Assembly (NCBI RefSeq): GCF_042651485.1
Contig: NZ_JBHSDH010000013.1
Coordinates: 992,001-1,056,000, forward strand
Source of the DNA: Sphingorhabdus_B arenilitoris
Lineage (GTDB): Bacteria > Pseudomonadota > Alphaproteobacteria > Sphingomonadales > Sphingomonadaceae
Direction: 5' to 3'
DNA length: 64,000 nucleotides
Below are positions 1 through 9,712 of the stretch, one piece after another. A program made the position numbers and the translations under genes. How positions within the stretch are numbered: position 1 is the first letter of the stretch; each line of letters starts with the position of its first letter. The notes below the pieces were generated by a model. It ran no database searches. It was not told the DNA's origin and worked only from the letters and a program-made list of their open reading frames with translations.

Positions 1-372
1 CTTCCCGGCGCGTTGATGCGCAATAGCGGCATTCGATTTGTATGCCGTTCAGTCGCGCTGAAGGTCGAAAACAACCAATCTCTGTTCACCAATGGCTACG
101 AACAAGGGGAAGTTATTCACATCCCTGTCGCGCATCATGATGGCAATTATTTCGCCGATGACGCAACGCTCGACCGGTTGGAGGGGGAAGGCCGGGTTGC
201 CCTTCGGTATCAGGAGCAAGTGAATGGATCGGCGCGTGACATTGCCGGATTGCTGAATGATGCAGGCAATGTCCTTGGCATGATGCCGCACCCCGAACGG
301 ATGATCGAACCGGTTCAGGGCGGATCAGATGGACGGCGACTTTTTGAAGGTCTGATCCGTCAAATCGCTTGA
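1..372 (+). CDS. purQ: Phosphoribosylformylglycinamidine synthase, glutaminase subunit PurQ (3' part)
   Basis: The open frame runs in from the left edge and stops at 370-372, so only about the last 123 residues are present. PurQ releases ammonia from glutamine for the FGAM synthase step of purine synthesis in the cytoplasm, together with PurL and PurS. The visible part has the family segment PVAHHDGNY (PurQ usually PVAHGEGNY) and the terminal MMPHPER, which carries the His and Glu of the class I glutamine amidotransferase triad. The nucleophilic Cys lies outside the window. The gene converges on the transporter gene to its right. Confidence 0.93.
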   Translation, partial: LPGALMRNSGIRFVCRSVALKVENNQSLFTNGYEQGEVIHIPVAHHDGNYFADDATLDRLEGEGRVALRYQEQVNGSARDIAGLLNDAGNVLGMMPHPERMIEPVQGGSDGRRLFEGLIRQIA

Positions 373-401
373 TTGCGGCCTTCAAACCAAAATATCGGAC
401 A

Positions 402-1142
402 TTAAAGCTTCGCCTTGAACGGGGAAAAATCGGTGCCTTCGTCAAATATATCGACGCCCTCCCGCCGTTTCAAAAATCCGATCACCGCATAGGTGACGGG
501 CGTCAGCAACGCCTCCCACAATGTCTTGATCAAAAATTGCGACACAACCACTTGCCAAATCTGTTCCACCGGCCAACCGGCAAGTCCCCAAAAAGCGAGC
601 GGATAGAATATCAGGCTATCCAGCCCCTGCCCGACGATCGTCGATCCGATGGTTCGCGTCCATAGCGCTTTGCCCTTGGTCCATATCTTCATCCGCGCCA
701 TGACGAAGCTGTTGGCAAACTCGCCTGCCCAAAAAGCGACAATCGACGCCAGCACGATCCGCCAGCTATTGCCAAAAACATTTTCATAATCTTCCTGAAA
801 CGGCCACCCTTGTGCCGGCGGCAACGACACAACTGCCCAGCTCATAAAAGCCATGAAGATCAGCGCGGCAAAACCCGTCCAGATCACGCGCCGTGCGCGG
901 GCATAGCCGTATACTTCGGTCAACACATCGCCGATAATATAACTGATCGGGAAAAACAGCACGCCTGCGCCAAAGGACCATTCGCCTATGACGGGCAAAA
1001 CCACCTCCGACCGTTTCGACGCACCGATGATGTTGGACAGCAACAATATCGCCACAAAAGCGGCCATGATAAAATCATAATAGAGGAACCGCCGGTCTGC
1101 GGTTTCATTCGCGATTGTCGGGCGGGTTACCGGGTCAGTCAT
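402..1142 (-). CDS. yhhQ: Queuosine precursor transporter (YhhQ/VUT family)
   Basis: A 246-residue integral membrane protein with about six hydrophobic segments. It has family-typical stretches such as FPISYIIGDVLTEVYG near residues 64-79, EFANSFVMARMK in the middle and GQGLDSLIF near residue 172. Members of this family (formerly DUF165) import queuosine precursors (7-cyano-7-deazaguanine type) across the inner membrane for tRNA modification. The family assignment rests on these motifs and the length. The exact substrate is inferred from the family. It stands alone, converging on purQ. Confidence 0.85.
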   Translation of the reverse strand: MTDPVTRPTIANETADRRFLYYDFIMAAFVAILLLSNIIGASKRSEVVLPVIGEWSFGAGVLFFPISYIIGDVLTEVYGYARARRVIWTGFAALIFMAFMSWAVVSLPPAQGWPFQEDYENVFGNSWRIVLASIVAFWAGEFANSFVMARMKIWTKGKALWTRTIGSTIVGQGLDSLIFYPLAFWGLAGWPVEQIWQVVVSQFLIKTLWEALLTPVTYAVIGFLKRREGVDIFDEGTDFSPFKAKL

Positions 1143-1201
1143 TTTTGTGACATAACCGGCTTTGCTTCAACGCGTAAAGCGGTTATTGGCATCATCGGTA
1201 G

Positions 1202-1278
1202 GCGCCCGTAGCTCATCTGGATAGAGCGCGAGACTTCTAATCTTGAGGCAGCAGGTTCGAGTCCTGCCGGGCGCACCA
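1202..1278 (+). tRNA. tRNA-Arg (anticodon UCU)
   Basis: A complete cloverleaf with encoded CCA. The acceptor stem GCGCCCG (1202-1208) pairs with CGGGCGC (1268-1274), followed by discriminator A and CCA (1276-1278). The D stem is GCTC/GAGC. The anticodon stem CGAGA/TCTTG carries one G-U pair and holds the loop CTTCTAA, giving anticodon TCT, which reads AGA codons. The T arm contains GGTTCGAGTCC. It lies between the yhhQ gene and an acyl-CoA dehydrogenase gene, both on the other strand. Confidence 0.97.
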
Positions 1279-1287
1279 ATTTACCTC

Positions 1288-2409
1288 TCACCCCAGCAGT
1301 AAATCCGCCAGCTTTGCCCGGTGCCAGGCCGCGTCGCCATGCTGTGACGCGGCGAAGATCGAGGCTCTACGGTGGAGGCCGGCGTCGCAGTCGTGGGTAA
1401 AGCCAAAGCCGCCATGAAATTGCACCGCCCGGTCGGCGGCGTGGCTATATGTCTTGTCGGCGGCGGCCTTTGCCATGCGCACCGCAATTTCACCCTCGCC
1501 CTGATCGGCGAAACTATGTGCGGCGCTATAGAGATGCGAGCGTGCCTTTTCATATTCGACATAGGCGTTGACGATCGGGTGTTTCAGCGCTTGGTAACTG
1601 CCGATGACCTTACCAAATTGCGTCCGAGTTTTCATGTAATCGACGGTATAGTCAATCACGCTCTGTGCGCCGCCGCACATTTCCGCCGATTGTAACAAAG
1701 CCGCAGTCATATCGATATGCGCCAGCGTCATGGCGGCTTTGTCGCTGTCCAAAAGCTGCGATACGGGAACCACTATCCCATCCAGCGTCAGCGCGCAGCT
1801 TCGCCTTGTTTCATCGACGATCGATTCGCTCCGTAACGCGCCCGCCGGTATGTCATCTTGCGCTAAGAGGACGAGCGCTGGCTTTCCATTCAACGACACG
1901 CTGGCGATAATCAACTGCGCGGCCTGCGCCCATTGCACGAATTGCTTGGTCCCTGACAAGCGGAGCTGATCGCCATCGCTCGCGGCAGATGCAGTAACAT
2001 GGCTCAGGTCCCAATCACCATGCGGTTCGTACAATGCCATGCTCGCCGCCATACCTTCGGCGATTTTCGGCAGCCAATGCGCCTTTTGCTCGTCCCTGCC
2101 GCCCGCGATCAGCGCCTGCGCAGCGATAGTGGATGCAGCAAAGGGGGAGGCCATCAACCGGCGGCCCATTTGTTCCGCCACCGGAACCACCTCCGCCATA
2201 GACAGGCCGACGCCGCCCAATTCCTCCGGAATCGCAATCGCCGTCCAGCCCAACGCGGCAATCTCTGCCCAGACCGCCGCGTCATAGCCGGTTTCGCTGT
2301 CCATCAATGCACGGACTTTATCGATCGGGGATTTTTCCCGGCAAAAATTAACCGCGACGTCGAGCAGTTCGATCTGCTCTTCGCTATATCCCAAATTCGC
2401 AAATTCCAT
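1288..2409 (-). CDS. Acyl-CoA dehydrogenase family protein
   Basis: A 373-residue flavoprotein of the acyl-CoA dehydrogenase fold. The N-terminal helical domain has the GWTAIAIPEELGGVGL segment near residue 55. The C-terminal domain has TRTQFGKVIGSYQALKH and AVQFHGGFGFTHDCD. In many relatives the last motif reads GFTWEHD; here it is GFTHDCD, so the usual acidic residue is altered and the catalytic base is not obvious. I chose the start at 2409 rather than the longer frame to 2469 because the family begins just before LGYSEEQIELLD and GTGAGGG lies about 10 bases upstream. It probably oxidises a CoA thioester; the substrate is unknown. It stands alone. Confidence 0.85.
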   Translation of the reverse strand: MEFANLGYSEEQIELLDVAVNFCREKSPIDKVRALMDSETGYDAAVWAEIAALGWTAIAIPEELGGVGLSMAEVVPVAEQMGRRLMASPFAASTIAAQALIAGGRDEQKAHWLPKIAEGMAASMALYEPHGDWDLSHVTASAASDGDQLRLSGTKQFVQWAQAAQLIIASVSLNGKPALVLLAQDDIPAGALRSESIVDETRRSCALTLDGIVVPVSQLLDSDKAAMTLAHIDMTAALLQSAEMCGGAQSVIDYTVDYMKTRTQFGKVIGSYQALKHPIVNAYVEYEKARSHLYSAAHSFADQGEGEIAVRMAKAAADKTYSHAADRAVQFHGGFGFTHDCDAGLHRRASIFAASQHGDAAWHRAKLADLLLG

Positions 2410-2627
2410 ATGCGCCGCCCTCACTTTTCTCTCGCCAAACACGTTGCGCAGCTTACGGCCTGAAATCAAGAGGCGATTTAACCGTGCAGTTAAATTTACC
2501 GCTTAATCCGGTATGTGATAGAAAAAAATCATGTTACGCCCCTTTGGTCATCGAGCGTTCAACCAACGCTTGTTACCCCCACGGCACCGCTTTGCCTGCC
2601 CATAGATACAAAGAAGATTCAAGCGAT

Positions 2628-3263
2628 ATGATCCGATATTTGACGCTGACCGCTCTTATTCTCACTGCCCCCGCACCGCTATTTGCCCAAACGCAGTCAG
2701 GCGGCGAGCCGCAAACATCAGCCGCAGTCGAAACCGATGGAGCGCCAGCCGTGCCCGAAATTTCAATGCGGGATATATTGGCAATGGACCTGAAAAATAA
2801 TGTGATCCCGCAGTATAAACGCGCTGATTTATCAACCTGCGACGCGGCCGGCGGGCATCAGCTGTATCACGCGTTTCGGACCTGTTGGCCGGTGCAGGAG
2901 CCTCTGCTCGCCTATCAGACGATAAAGGATAAAATGCGGTTTATGATGCGCAGCGGCCCGCCGCCCGCACAGCCAGATGCCCTATTGGCCGAAATATTGG
3001 CGGAGGCCGACAAGATCATCAACTTGTCAAAAGACCGCACCTATCCTGGCCAAGATATCAGCCTTACCTTGGCCCATACCATGCGCGGCGCGATGGCGGA
3101 GAAATCCGGTGATTACAAAACCGCTATTGAAAGCCTGGAAACAATTGCCGCAGTCATGGAGAGCAGCAAGGTCACCATCCCCGATTTTAATGCCAGCAGT
3201 CAGGTCCTAAAAAAACGCGATAGGCTGCTTGATAAACAGGAACAGGCCCAACAGAGCAATTGA
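2628..3263 (+). CDS. Exported protein of unknown function
   Basis: A 211-residue protein beginning with a clear signal peptide (MIRYLTLTALILTAPAPLFA) and a likely cleavage before QTQSG. The mature part has an acidic, Ala/Pro-rich linker, two Cys residues about 30 residues apart that could form a disulfide (STCDAAGG and FRTCWPV), and a helical C-terminal half. An upstream in-frame start at 2484 would put 48 extra residues before the signal peptide and was rejected. I do not recognise the family. Helix-rich periplasmic protein is the most that can be said. It converges on the PhoD gene. Confidence 0.7.
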   Translation: MIRYLTLTALILTAPAPLFAQTQSGGEPQTSAAVETDGAPAVPEISMRDILAMDLKNNVIPQYKRADLSTCDAAGGHQLYHAFRTCWPVQEPLLAYQTIKDKMRFMMRSGPPPAQPDALLAEILAEADKIINLSKDRTYPGQDISLTLAHTMRGAMAEKSGDYKTAIESLETIAAVMESSKVTIPDFNASSQVLKKRDRLLDKQEQAQQSN

Positions 3264-3296
3264 AACGCCACTTCGCGGCTGGTTCCTTACCCCGGC

Positions 3297-4919
3297 TTAT
3301 ACATCCAGCCGGTTATAGCCTGCGCGCACGCGCATTTTATGCCCCGCTTTCACCGCGAGTGATTTTGTTCGCACCGTTTGCATGAATACCCATTCGTTGG
3401 TCGCATCCTGCGGCGTCAGCGACAACATCATATAGCCGCGGTTGCTACTGTCCATCCAGCGCAATTCGTTGGGAGAGGCCGCAATCATGTCGCGCGCCAC
3501 AATTTTTGGATCGGTTTTGCCAGTCGCCTGTTCAAAGCCCGGGGAGCTTACGCTATGCCCGCCAAATTCCACGCCCGCTGCTTTTCCACCTTCCGGAAGG
3601 TCGAATGCCCAGCCATTATGGCTATCGCCGGTGATAACGATCAAATTGCTGCCCGCGCGCTGCGCCGCCGAGAGAAAACGGGATCGCGCCTTGGGATAAC
3701 CGCCCCAATTGTCCATGTTAAATGGCAATCCAGCCTTTGCCGCAGCGATGCCCGATTTTACATAGCTGAGCGCACGCGGATCGGCATCTTTGGCAAGCCA
3801 ATCGGTCGCATTTTCCGGCGTATAACCATAGCCCATATTCGTTCCGACGCCGACCATGGTCCACACCGCCTTATTCCGGGCGAAGCTGCGATAAAGCCAG
3901 CTTTCCTGTTCGCTGCCCAGCATTGTCGCGCTGTCATTCATCCATTCACCGTCGCGAAATTCGGCCAGCGCTTTTTCCCTTTCCGCGCTGCTGAGCGCTG
4001 GGCCTAATTCCGGCGGACGGGACCGAGCGATTGTCCTTGTGTCGGTCCGAAAATAGGTTGCAAGATCGCCAATGGCATAGGCCTGCCAAGGCTGTTCTCC
4101 AATGGGCATCCATTCGCGCCAAGCCTGCATCGCCGCATTACGGCGCACTGACCAATCGCCTTCATTATCCTGATGATTTTGCGCTCCACCCTCCCAGCTA
4201 TCGTTGGTGCTTTCATGGTCGTCCTGAATCACAATCATTGGCGCCGCAGCGTGCAGTGCCTGAAGGTCAGGGTCGGCGCGATAACTGGCATAACGAAGCC
4301 GGTAATCGGCAAGACTGATAATCTCTGATTTGGGATCAATACGCTTCGAAAATGCTGGCCCCGCATCATAGCCGCCGGGCGCATATTCATAGAGATAATC
4401 CCCCATATGCAAGGTCATATCAAGATCGTCACGCGCGGCCGCATGGCCATATGCGTTAAAATAGCCAAAGCCCAAATTGGAACAGGAAAATACCGCGATG
4501 TTGAACCGGTCCACCTTTCCCACGGGCAAGGTTTTGGTTCGGCCAACCGGCGAGAAACTGCCGTCTGGAGCGATGAACCGATAATAATAGCGGGTGTCGG
4601 GGGTTAAGCCATCAACAGTGATTTTCGCCGTATGGTCACGCCATGGCCCAGTGACCATTTGTCCGCCCGCTGCGATAACGGAAAATTCGGGGTCAACGGA
4701 CAACTCTGCGCGGAGCTTCGCTGCACCGCCATCGGCGGGCACAAACCGCGTCCATAGCAGCATCGATTCGGAACCCGGTTCCCCGCTGGCGACATTATGC
4801 GTAAAACCGGTCAGGCTGCTTAATATCTCGCTTGCAAATGCCCCTGCGGGCAACAATAATCCACCAATTCCAAATCCAGCCGTGACCAACAAAGCGCGGC
4901 GATCCAATTTCCATGTCAT
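3297..4919 (-). CDS. phoD: PhoD-family alkaline phosphatase
   Basis: A 540-residue metallophosphatase of the PhoD type, which hydrolyses phosphomonoesters or diesters outside the cytoplasm. The N-terminus (DRRALLVTAGFGIGG) resembles a Tat signal with an Arg pair. Next come the fibronectin-like N-domain (GEPGSESMLLWTRF) and the metal-binding blocks SCSNLGFGYFNAY, LHMGDYLYEY, QDDHESTNDSW and ITGDSHNGWAFDL. PhoD enzymes use Fe and Ca at these Asp/His/Cys positions. I chose the Met at 4919 rather than 4925 because AGAGGGG then sits at normal spacing. No Pho-box was identified upstream. Confidence 0.9.
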   Translation of the reverse strand: MTWKLDRRALLVTAGFGIGGLLLPAGAFASEILSSLTGFTHNVASGEPGSESMLLWTRFVPADGGAAKLRAELSVDPEFSVIAAGGQMVTGPWRDHTAKITVDGLTPDTRYYYRFIAPDGSFSPVGRTKTLPVGKVDRFNIAVFSCSNLGFGYFNAYGHAAARDDLDMTLHMGDYLYEYAPGGYDAGPAFSKRIDPKSEIISLADYRLRYASYRADPDLQALHAAAPMIVIQDDHESTNDSWEGGAQNHQDNEGDWSVRRNAAMQAWREWMPIGEQPWQAYAIGDLATYFRTDTRTIARSRPPELGPALSSAEREKALAEFRDGEWMNDSATMLGSEQESWLYRSFARNKAVWTMVGVGTNMGYGYTPENATDWLAKDADPRALSYVKSGIAAAKAGLPFNMDNWGGYPKARSRFLSAAQRAGSNLIVITGDSHNGWAFDLPEGGKAAGVEFGGHSVSSPGFEQATGKTDPKIVARDMIAASPNELRWMDSSNRGYMMLSLTPQDATNEWVFMQTVRTKSLAVKAGHKMRVRAGYNRLDV

Positions 4920-5128
4920 GCGCATTCCCCTCTTACATGCCGCAATGTGGCAGCACGGTCAGCAATATCAACAATAGCTCTATCGCGATATGCCGGATGA
5001 TTGTTGCGTTTTTGCTTCGCTTGCGAAATTCATCTTGGATATCATGCCATGGGAACGTCACAACTACTCGCCCAATTTTTCATTGGCACATTTACCCTAT
5101 CCGTCTTATATCGCCAATACAGTAGACT

Positions 5129-7282
5129 ATGCACGATTTGCCGCCGCCTTCGCAATCAGTAAAACGCCGTCCTTGGTGGGCGTTTTGGCGTGTCAAGCAA
5201 GCGCCTTTGCATGAGCAAATCGGCTGGGATGCGGATGAGTTTGCGCATTACCGCGCCGACCGTCAGGGGGCATCCTATCCCGTGGGCGATCCCATCGGCA
5301 ATGATATCGCGCCGCCGCCCGCGCCATCGCGCAAATGGTATTGGATCCGCCGCGCGATAGCAGGCGCGTTTCTGTTATTCGCGCTGCTCATCCTATGGCT
5401 GGCGCTGACCGCGCCGCTGTCAAAAAGCCTGCAGCCAATTGTTCCGCCGCAATTGACATTGACGACCAGCGACGGCGTGCCCATCGCCCGCAACGGTGCG
5501 ATCGTTGATTTGCCGGTGGATATGGACACCCTTCCCCCGCATGTGGCGCAGGCATTCATGGCGATTGAGGATCGGCGCTTTTATTCGCATTGGGGCGTTG
5601 ATCCACGCGGACTTGCCCGCGCCGCATGGAATAATGCGACCGGCGGCGGGACACAGGGCGGCAGCACGATTACGCAGCAACTGGCGAAATTCACCTTCCT
5701 GACCCCGGAACGCAGCATGACGCGAAAGGCGCGTGAATTGCTGATTGCATTTTGGCTGGAAGCGCGATTGTCAAAAGATGACATCCTCGAACGCTATCTG
5801 TCGAACGCCTATTTTGGTGAAAATATTTACGGCCTGCGCGCTGCATCAATGTATTATTTTTATCGCAAGCCCGAAAATCTGACACTCGCGCAGGCGGCGA
5901 TGCTGGCGGGCGTGGTGCAGTCCCCGTCGCGGCTTGCCCCAACACGCCACCCCAAAAATGCAGCGAAACGCGCAAAGATGGTGCTGAATGCAATGGTTGC
6001 CGCTGGCTATTTGACCGAGGAAAAAGCCGCCGCAGTGCGAATGCCGCGCACCGATGTGCGGTTGAAAAATGATCTGCCCAGCGGAACCTATTTCGCCGAT
6101 TGGGCCATGCCGCAGGCCCGCGAGCTCACCGAACAAAGCTATGCCAAACAGACTATTGCCACAACGCTGGATAGCAAGCTGCAAGAGGCGGCCCGCCGCG
6201 CCGTGGGCCGCGCACCGCTGGGCAAGGCGCAAGTGGCGCTGGTCGCCATGCGCACCAATGGCGAAGTCGTCGCGATGATTGGTGGGCGCAGTTATAAGGA
6301 CAGCTCGTTCAACCGTGCAACACAGGCCAAGCGGCAGCCCGGCTCGACCTTCAAACTATTCGTCTATCTCGCCGCATTGCGCGCCGGAATGACACCCGAC
6401 AGCATCATTGACGATAGCCCGATTGAAACCGGCCTATATCAGCCGAAAAACAGCGGGGACAGCTATCGCGGCGAAATCACCTTACGCGAAGCGTTTGCCC
6501 GTTCGTCCAATGTCGCGGCGGTCCGGTTATATAATCAAGTGGGCAGCGCCGCAGTGCTGCGCGCGGCGCGGGATTTGGGCATAGAAAGCCCGCTTGCCCG
6601 CGACGACCCCAGCCTTGCACTCGGCACATCGGGGGTAACGCTGCTGGAGCTGACCAGCGCCTATGCGGCGGTGGCCGCCAACAACCGGCCGATCACGCCA
6701 ACCGCCTTTGCTGCGGAAAAGCCCGGCTGGTTCGACTATATCACCAATCCGCAGCGCAGCCTGGGCAGCGGGCACCATGCGATGATGGAGGATATGCTGT
6801 CGGCAGCGGTGAAGGACGGCACGGCACGCAATGCGCGGCTGCGTATCGCCAGCTTTGGCAAAACCGGAACCAGTCAAAATAACCGTGATGCATTGTTCAT
6901 CGGCTATGCGGGCGATCTCGTTGTCGGCGTGTGGGTTGGAAATGATGACAATAGCCCATTAAAAGGCGTTAATGGCGGCGGAACGCCTGCGCGTATCTGG
7001 GCCGATTTCATGAGCCGAGCGGTCAAAGGCGCCGCCCCTGCCGCCGCGCCGAAGCCCGCACCCAAACCGGCCGAGGACCCCGATCCAGAAGGTCCGGTTG
7101 AACCGCTCGACCTGCCCGATATTCCCGACCTTCCAATTGGAATAGAGGGAACAGAAGTGCGCATAAACCGCGAAAAAGGCGTGTCGGTATCTACCGAAAT
7201 AGAAGGTATTCCAATTGACCTGACGCTCGATAAACAGGGGATTGATGTGCGGCAGCGTGAGCCTGCGGATAAGCAGCGATAA
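5129..7282 (+). CDS. Penicillin-binding protein 1A-type transglycosylase/transpeptidase
   Basis: A 717-residue class A PBP that polymerises and cross-links peptidoglycan. There is a cytoplasmic N-tail, one membrane segment near residues 70-90, and a GT51 glycosyltransferase domain with EDRRFYSHWGVDPRG and GGSTITQQLAKFTF. The penicillin-binding transpeptidase domain has QPGSTFKLFVY (SxxK), SSNV and KTGTSQNNRDALFIG. A Pro/Ala/Glu-rich tail follows (KPAPKPAEDPDPEGP), then about 50 residues of unknown role. The start at 5129 has no strong ribosome site, so it is somewhat uncertain. The gene is divergent from phoD. Confidence 0.93.
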   Translation: MHDLPPPSQSVKRRPWWAFWRVKQAPLHEQIGWDADEFAHYRADRQGASYPVGDPIGNDIAPPPAPSRKWYWIRRAIAGAFLLFALLILWLALTAPLSKSLQPIVPPQLTLTTSDGVPIARNGAIVDLPVDMDTLPPHVAQAFMAIEDRRFYSHWGVDPRGLARAAWNNATGGGTQGGSTITQQLAKFTFLTPERSMTRKARELLIAFWLEARLSKDDILERYLSNAYFGENIYGLRAASMYYFYRKPENLTLAQAAMLAGVVQSPSRLAPTRHPKNAAKRAKMVLNAMVAAGYLTEEKAAAVRMPRTDVRLKNDLPSGTYFADWAMPQARELTEQSYAKQTIATTLDSKLQEAARRAVGRAPLGKAQVALVAMRTNGEVVAMIGGRSYKDSSFNRATQAKRQPGSTFKLFVYLAALRAGMTPDSIIDDSPIETGLYQPKNSGDSYRGEITLREAFARSSNVAAVRLYNQVGSAAVLRAARDLGIESPLARDDPSLALGTSGVTLLELTSAYAAVAANNRPITPTAFAAEKPGWFDYITNPQRSLGSGHHAMMEDMLSAAVKDGTARNARLRIASFGKTGTSQNNRDALFIGYAGDLVVGVWVGNDDNSPLKGVNGGGTPARIWADFMSRAVKGAAPAAAPKPAPKPAEDPDPEGPVEPLDLPDIPDLPIGIEGTEVRINREKGVSVSTEIEGIPIDLTLDKQGIDVRQREPADKQR

Positions 7283-7425
7283 CGTCCCCATATGTAAGGC
7301 TTAATCGCGTCCGGTCGCGGTGCAGCAACGCTTCGTCCGTGCGGCGGCCTGCCTATTCATCCTACCGACAGCTTGGCGGTCGTTAATCGCGGTCGGGGGC
7401 GACTCGAAAGGGAGGATTTTGATCC

Positions 7426-7806
7426 ATGCGTATATACCGGAAATCCACATTGATCGCCAATGCGATAGGCCGCAAAACCATCGCCATCGCACCGATACTG
7501 GGCCTCGCCATTGCCTTTGGCGCGTCGACCCCGGTGCAGGCGCATCCCGGCCACCAACGCCATGCCCATATTTTGAAAGCGCCGCTGGCCGGGGTCCGCA
7601 ATAATTATTGGTATGATTATCAGTCCGACGTGTTGGAGGCAGAAAACGAACTGCGCAAAGACCTGCGCCGCGCCAAAACGACGCAGGACCGGCGCGAGGC
7701 ATGGGAAGAATATAACCGCGAAATAAAAGATGCGCGGCATGACTATACCAAAGAAATGGCAGAGCGCGGCTATATCCGGCCTGGACAAGTGACCGTCGGG
7801 GGGTAG
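7426..7806 (+). CDS. Small exported protein of unknown function
   Basis: A 126-residue protein with a good ribosome-binding site (GGGAGG about 10 bases upstream) and a long signal peptide ending near TPVQA before HPGHQRHAH. The mature part is short, His-rich at its start, then strongly charged and probably helical (ENELRKDLRRAKTTQDRREAWEEYNREIKDARHDY). No enzyme motif is visible. It may be a small periplasmic helical protein. I do not recognise a named family. It lies alone between the penicillin-binding protein gene and cobT. Confidence 0.7.
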   Translation: MRIYRKSTLIANAIGRKTIAIAPILGLAIAFGASTPVQAHPGHQRHAHILKAPLAGVRNNYWYDYQSDVLEAENELRKDLRRAKTTQDRREAWEEYNREIKDARHDYTKEMAERGYIRPGQVTVGG

Positions 7807-7894
7807 GGTCACGGCCCAAGCCTATTTTATCTTAGGGTCCGGACTCAATTGGGGACTATTATCGGCGCGCGGTTGGTCTTAAGACCGTGCAACT

Positions 7895-9712
7895 ATGTCC
7901 GATAAAAATCCCCTTGACGCCTTCAAGTCTGTTTTAACCGGCACCGCCCGTGCAATGGCGCGTGAGCCAGAGGTTGAGCTTGCCTTTACCGCCGATGTCC
8001 CGGCTCAGGCCGGTAAAAATTTCAAAGTCCCGATGCCCGGCCGCACCCTTCCCGCCGATCAAGTGGCCGAGGCGCGCGGCTTTGCCGATAGCTTTTCGTT
8101 AAAGCTCAAACATCATAGCCCGCTCCGACACGCGGCGCTGCGCCCTGCCGAAGCGATTGCGGCTGCCGCCTTTGACGCGGTGGAAAATGCGCGGGTGGAG
8201 GCGCTTGGCTCGCGGGCGATGGCCGGGGTTGCGGGCAATTTGACCCACGCGCTCGAACTCAAATTACGCACCGACCCGATCAGCCGCGCTCAGGCCGCCG
8301 ATGAAGTGCCGATATCGACCGCGCTGTCGCTGATCGTGCGGGAACGGCTTACAGGACAGCCGGTCCCGCAAACGGCCCAAGATGGCGTCGCCATGCTACG
8401 CGACTGGATCGAAGAAAATGCCGGTAGCGATCTGGACGCGCTGTCACTGGCGCTCGACGATCAGTCTGCTTTTGCCGCCGTTACTCAGTCCATGCTTGCT
8501 CACCTCAACCTTACCGAGGGTGAAATGGACCCCAGCGATGAGGATAAGGCGGGCGAAGATGACGATAATGAGCAGGAAGAAGACCAGACCGACGAACCCG
8601 ATGAGACCGACGGTGAGGCTGGTCAATCCGAAGCCCGCGCACAGCCGCAAGACGGCGAAGGCGAGGAACAAGAGGGCGAATATGACGAAAGTCAGATGGA
8701 CGATAGCGAGGGCGCGGAAGGCGATATGGGCGATGAAGGTATGCAGCCCGTCAATCCGCAGCGCCGCAATTGGGACCATCTGCCGCAATCCGATTACCGG
8801 GTGTGGACCGATAAATATGACGAAACGGTCACCGCGCTGGAACTGGCCGACGAAGAAGAGCTGAACCGGCTGCGTGCTTATCTGGATACACAGCTTGCAA
8901 ATTTGCAGTCGGTGGTCACAAAACTCGCCAACCGCTTGCAACGCCGTTTGATGGCGCAGCAGAACCGCAGCTGGGATTTTGATCAGGAAGAAGGAATGCT
9001 GGACGCGGCGCGGCTGGCGCGAATCGTGGTGTCACCGGGTAGCTCGCTGTCTTACAAGGTTGAACGCGATACCGATTTTAAGGATACGGTCGTCACCATG
9101 CTGATCGACAATTCGGGATCGATGCGTGGCCGCCCGATCAGCATCGCCGCGATCAGCGCGGATATTATGGCCCGGACGCTCGAACGCTGCGGCGTGAAGA
9201 CGGAGATATTGGGCTTCACCACCCGCGCATGGAAAGGCGGACAGGCGCGCGAAGACTGGTTAAATGCCGGGCGCAAACCGATGCCCGGGCGGCTCAACGA
9301 CCTGCGCCATATTATCTATAAAAAGGCGGATGAACCCTGGCGCCATGCCCGCCGCAATTTGGGCCTGATGATGCGCGAGGGATTGCTGAAAGAAAATATC
9401 GACGGAGAGGCGCTATTATGGGCGCATAACCGCCTGATCGGGCGGAGCGAGGACCGCCGCATATTGATGGTCATCAGTGACGGCGCGCCCGTGGATGACA
9501 GCACGCTGTCGGTAAACCATGGCGGCTATCTGGAACAACATCTGCGCAAAGTGATCGAGATGATCGAAACGCGCAGCCCGGTGCAGCTGATCGCCATTGG
9601 CATCGGCCATGATGTGACGCGATACTATAAACGCGCCGTGACGATCATGGACGCGGAGCAATTGGGCGGCACTATGATTGAGCAGCTGGCTGGCTTGTTT
9701 GACGAGGAGTGA
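7895..9712 (+). CDS. cobT: Cobaltochelatase subunit CobT
   Basis: A 605-residue subunit of the aerobic cobaltochelatase CobNST, which inserts cobalt into hydrogenobyrinic diamide during cobalamin synthesis. The N-terminal domain is family-typical. Residues about 205-290 are a very acidic, disordered stretch rich in Asp, Glu and Gln. The C-terminal von Willebrand A-type domain holds the MIDAS motif DNSGSMRGRP near residue 405 and an IGIGHDVTRYY block. CobT works with the AAA+ subunit CobS. Neither cobS nor cobN is in this window, so cobS must be upstream or elsewhere. The stop overlaps the next ATG by one base. Confidence 0.95.
   Translation: MSDKNPLDAFKSVLTGTARAMAREPEVELAFTADVPAQAGKNFKVPMPGRTLPADQVAEARGFADSFSLKLKHHSPLRHAALRPAEAIAAAAFDAVENARVEALGSRAMAGVAGNLTHALELKLRTDPISRAQAADEVPISTALSLIVRERLTGQPVPQTAQDGVAMLRDWIEENAGSDLDALSLALDDQSAFAAVTQSMLAHLNLTEGEMDPSDEDKAGEDDDNEQEEDQTDEPDETDGEAGQSEARAQPQDGEGEEQEGEYDESQMDDSEGAEGDMGDEGMQPVNPQRRNWDHLPQSDYRVWTDKYDETVTALELADEEELNRLRAYLDTQLANLQSVVTKLANRLQRRLMAQQNRSWDFDQEEGMLDAARLARIVVSPGSSLSYKVERDTDFKDTVVTMLIDNSGSMRGRPISIAAISADIMARTLERCGVKTEILGFTTRAWKGGQAREDWLNAGRKPMPGRLNDLRHIIYKKADEPWRHARRNLGLMMREGLLKENIDGEALLWAHNRLIGRSEDRRILMVISDGAPVDDSTLSVNHGGYLEQHLRKVIEMIETRSPVQLIAIGIGHDVTRYYKRAVTIMDAEQLGGTMIEQLAGLFDEE

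Noticed and set aside
2484..2627. Upstream extension of the exported protein that starts at 2628
   Set aside because: It would place 48 residues before an obvious signal peptide, so the Met at 2628 was used.
8382..8864. Open frames on both strands across the acidic part of cobT
   Set aside because: They arise from the biased base composition of the Asp/Glu-rich stretch; neither shows a domain or a good start.
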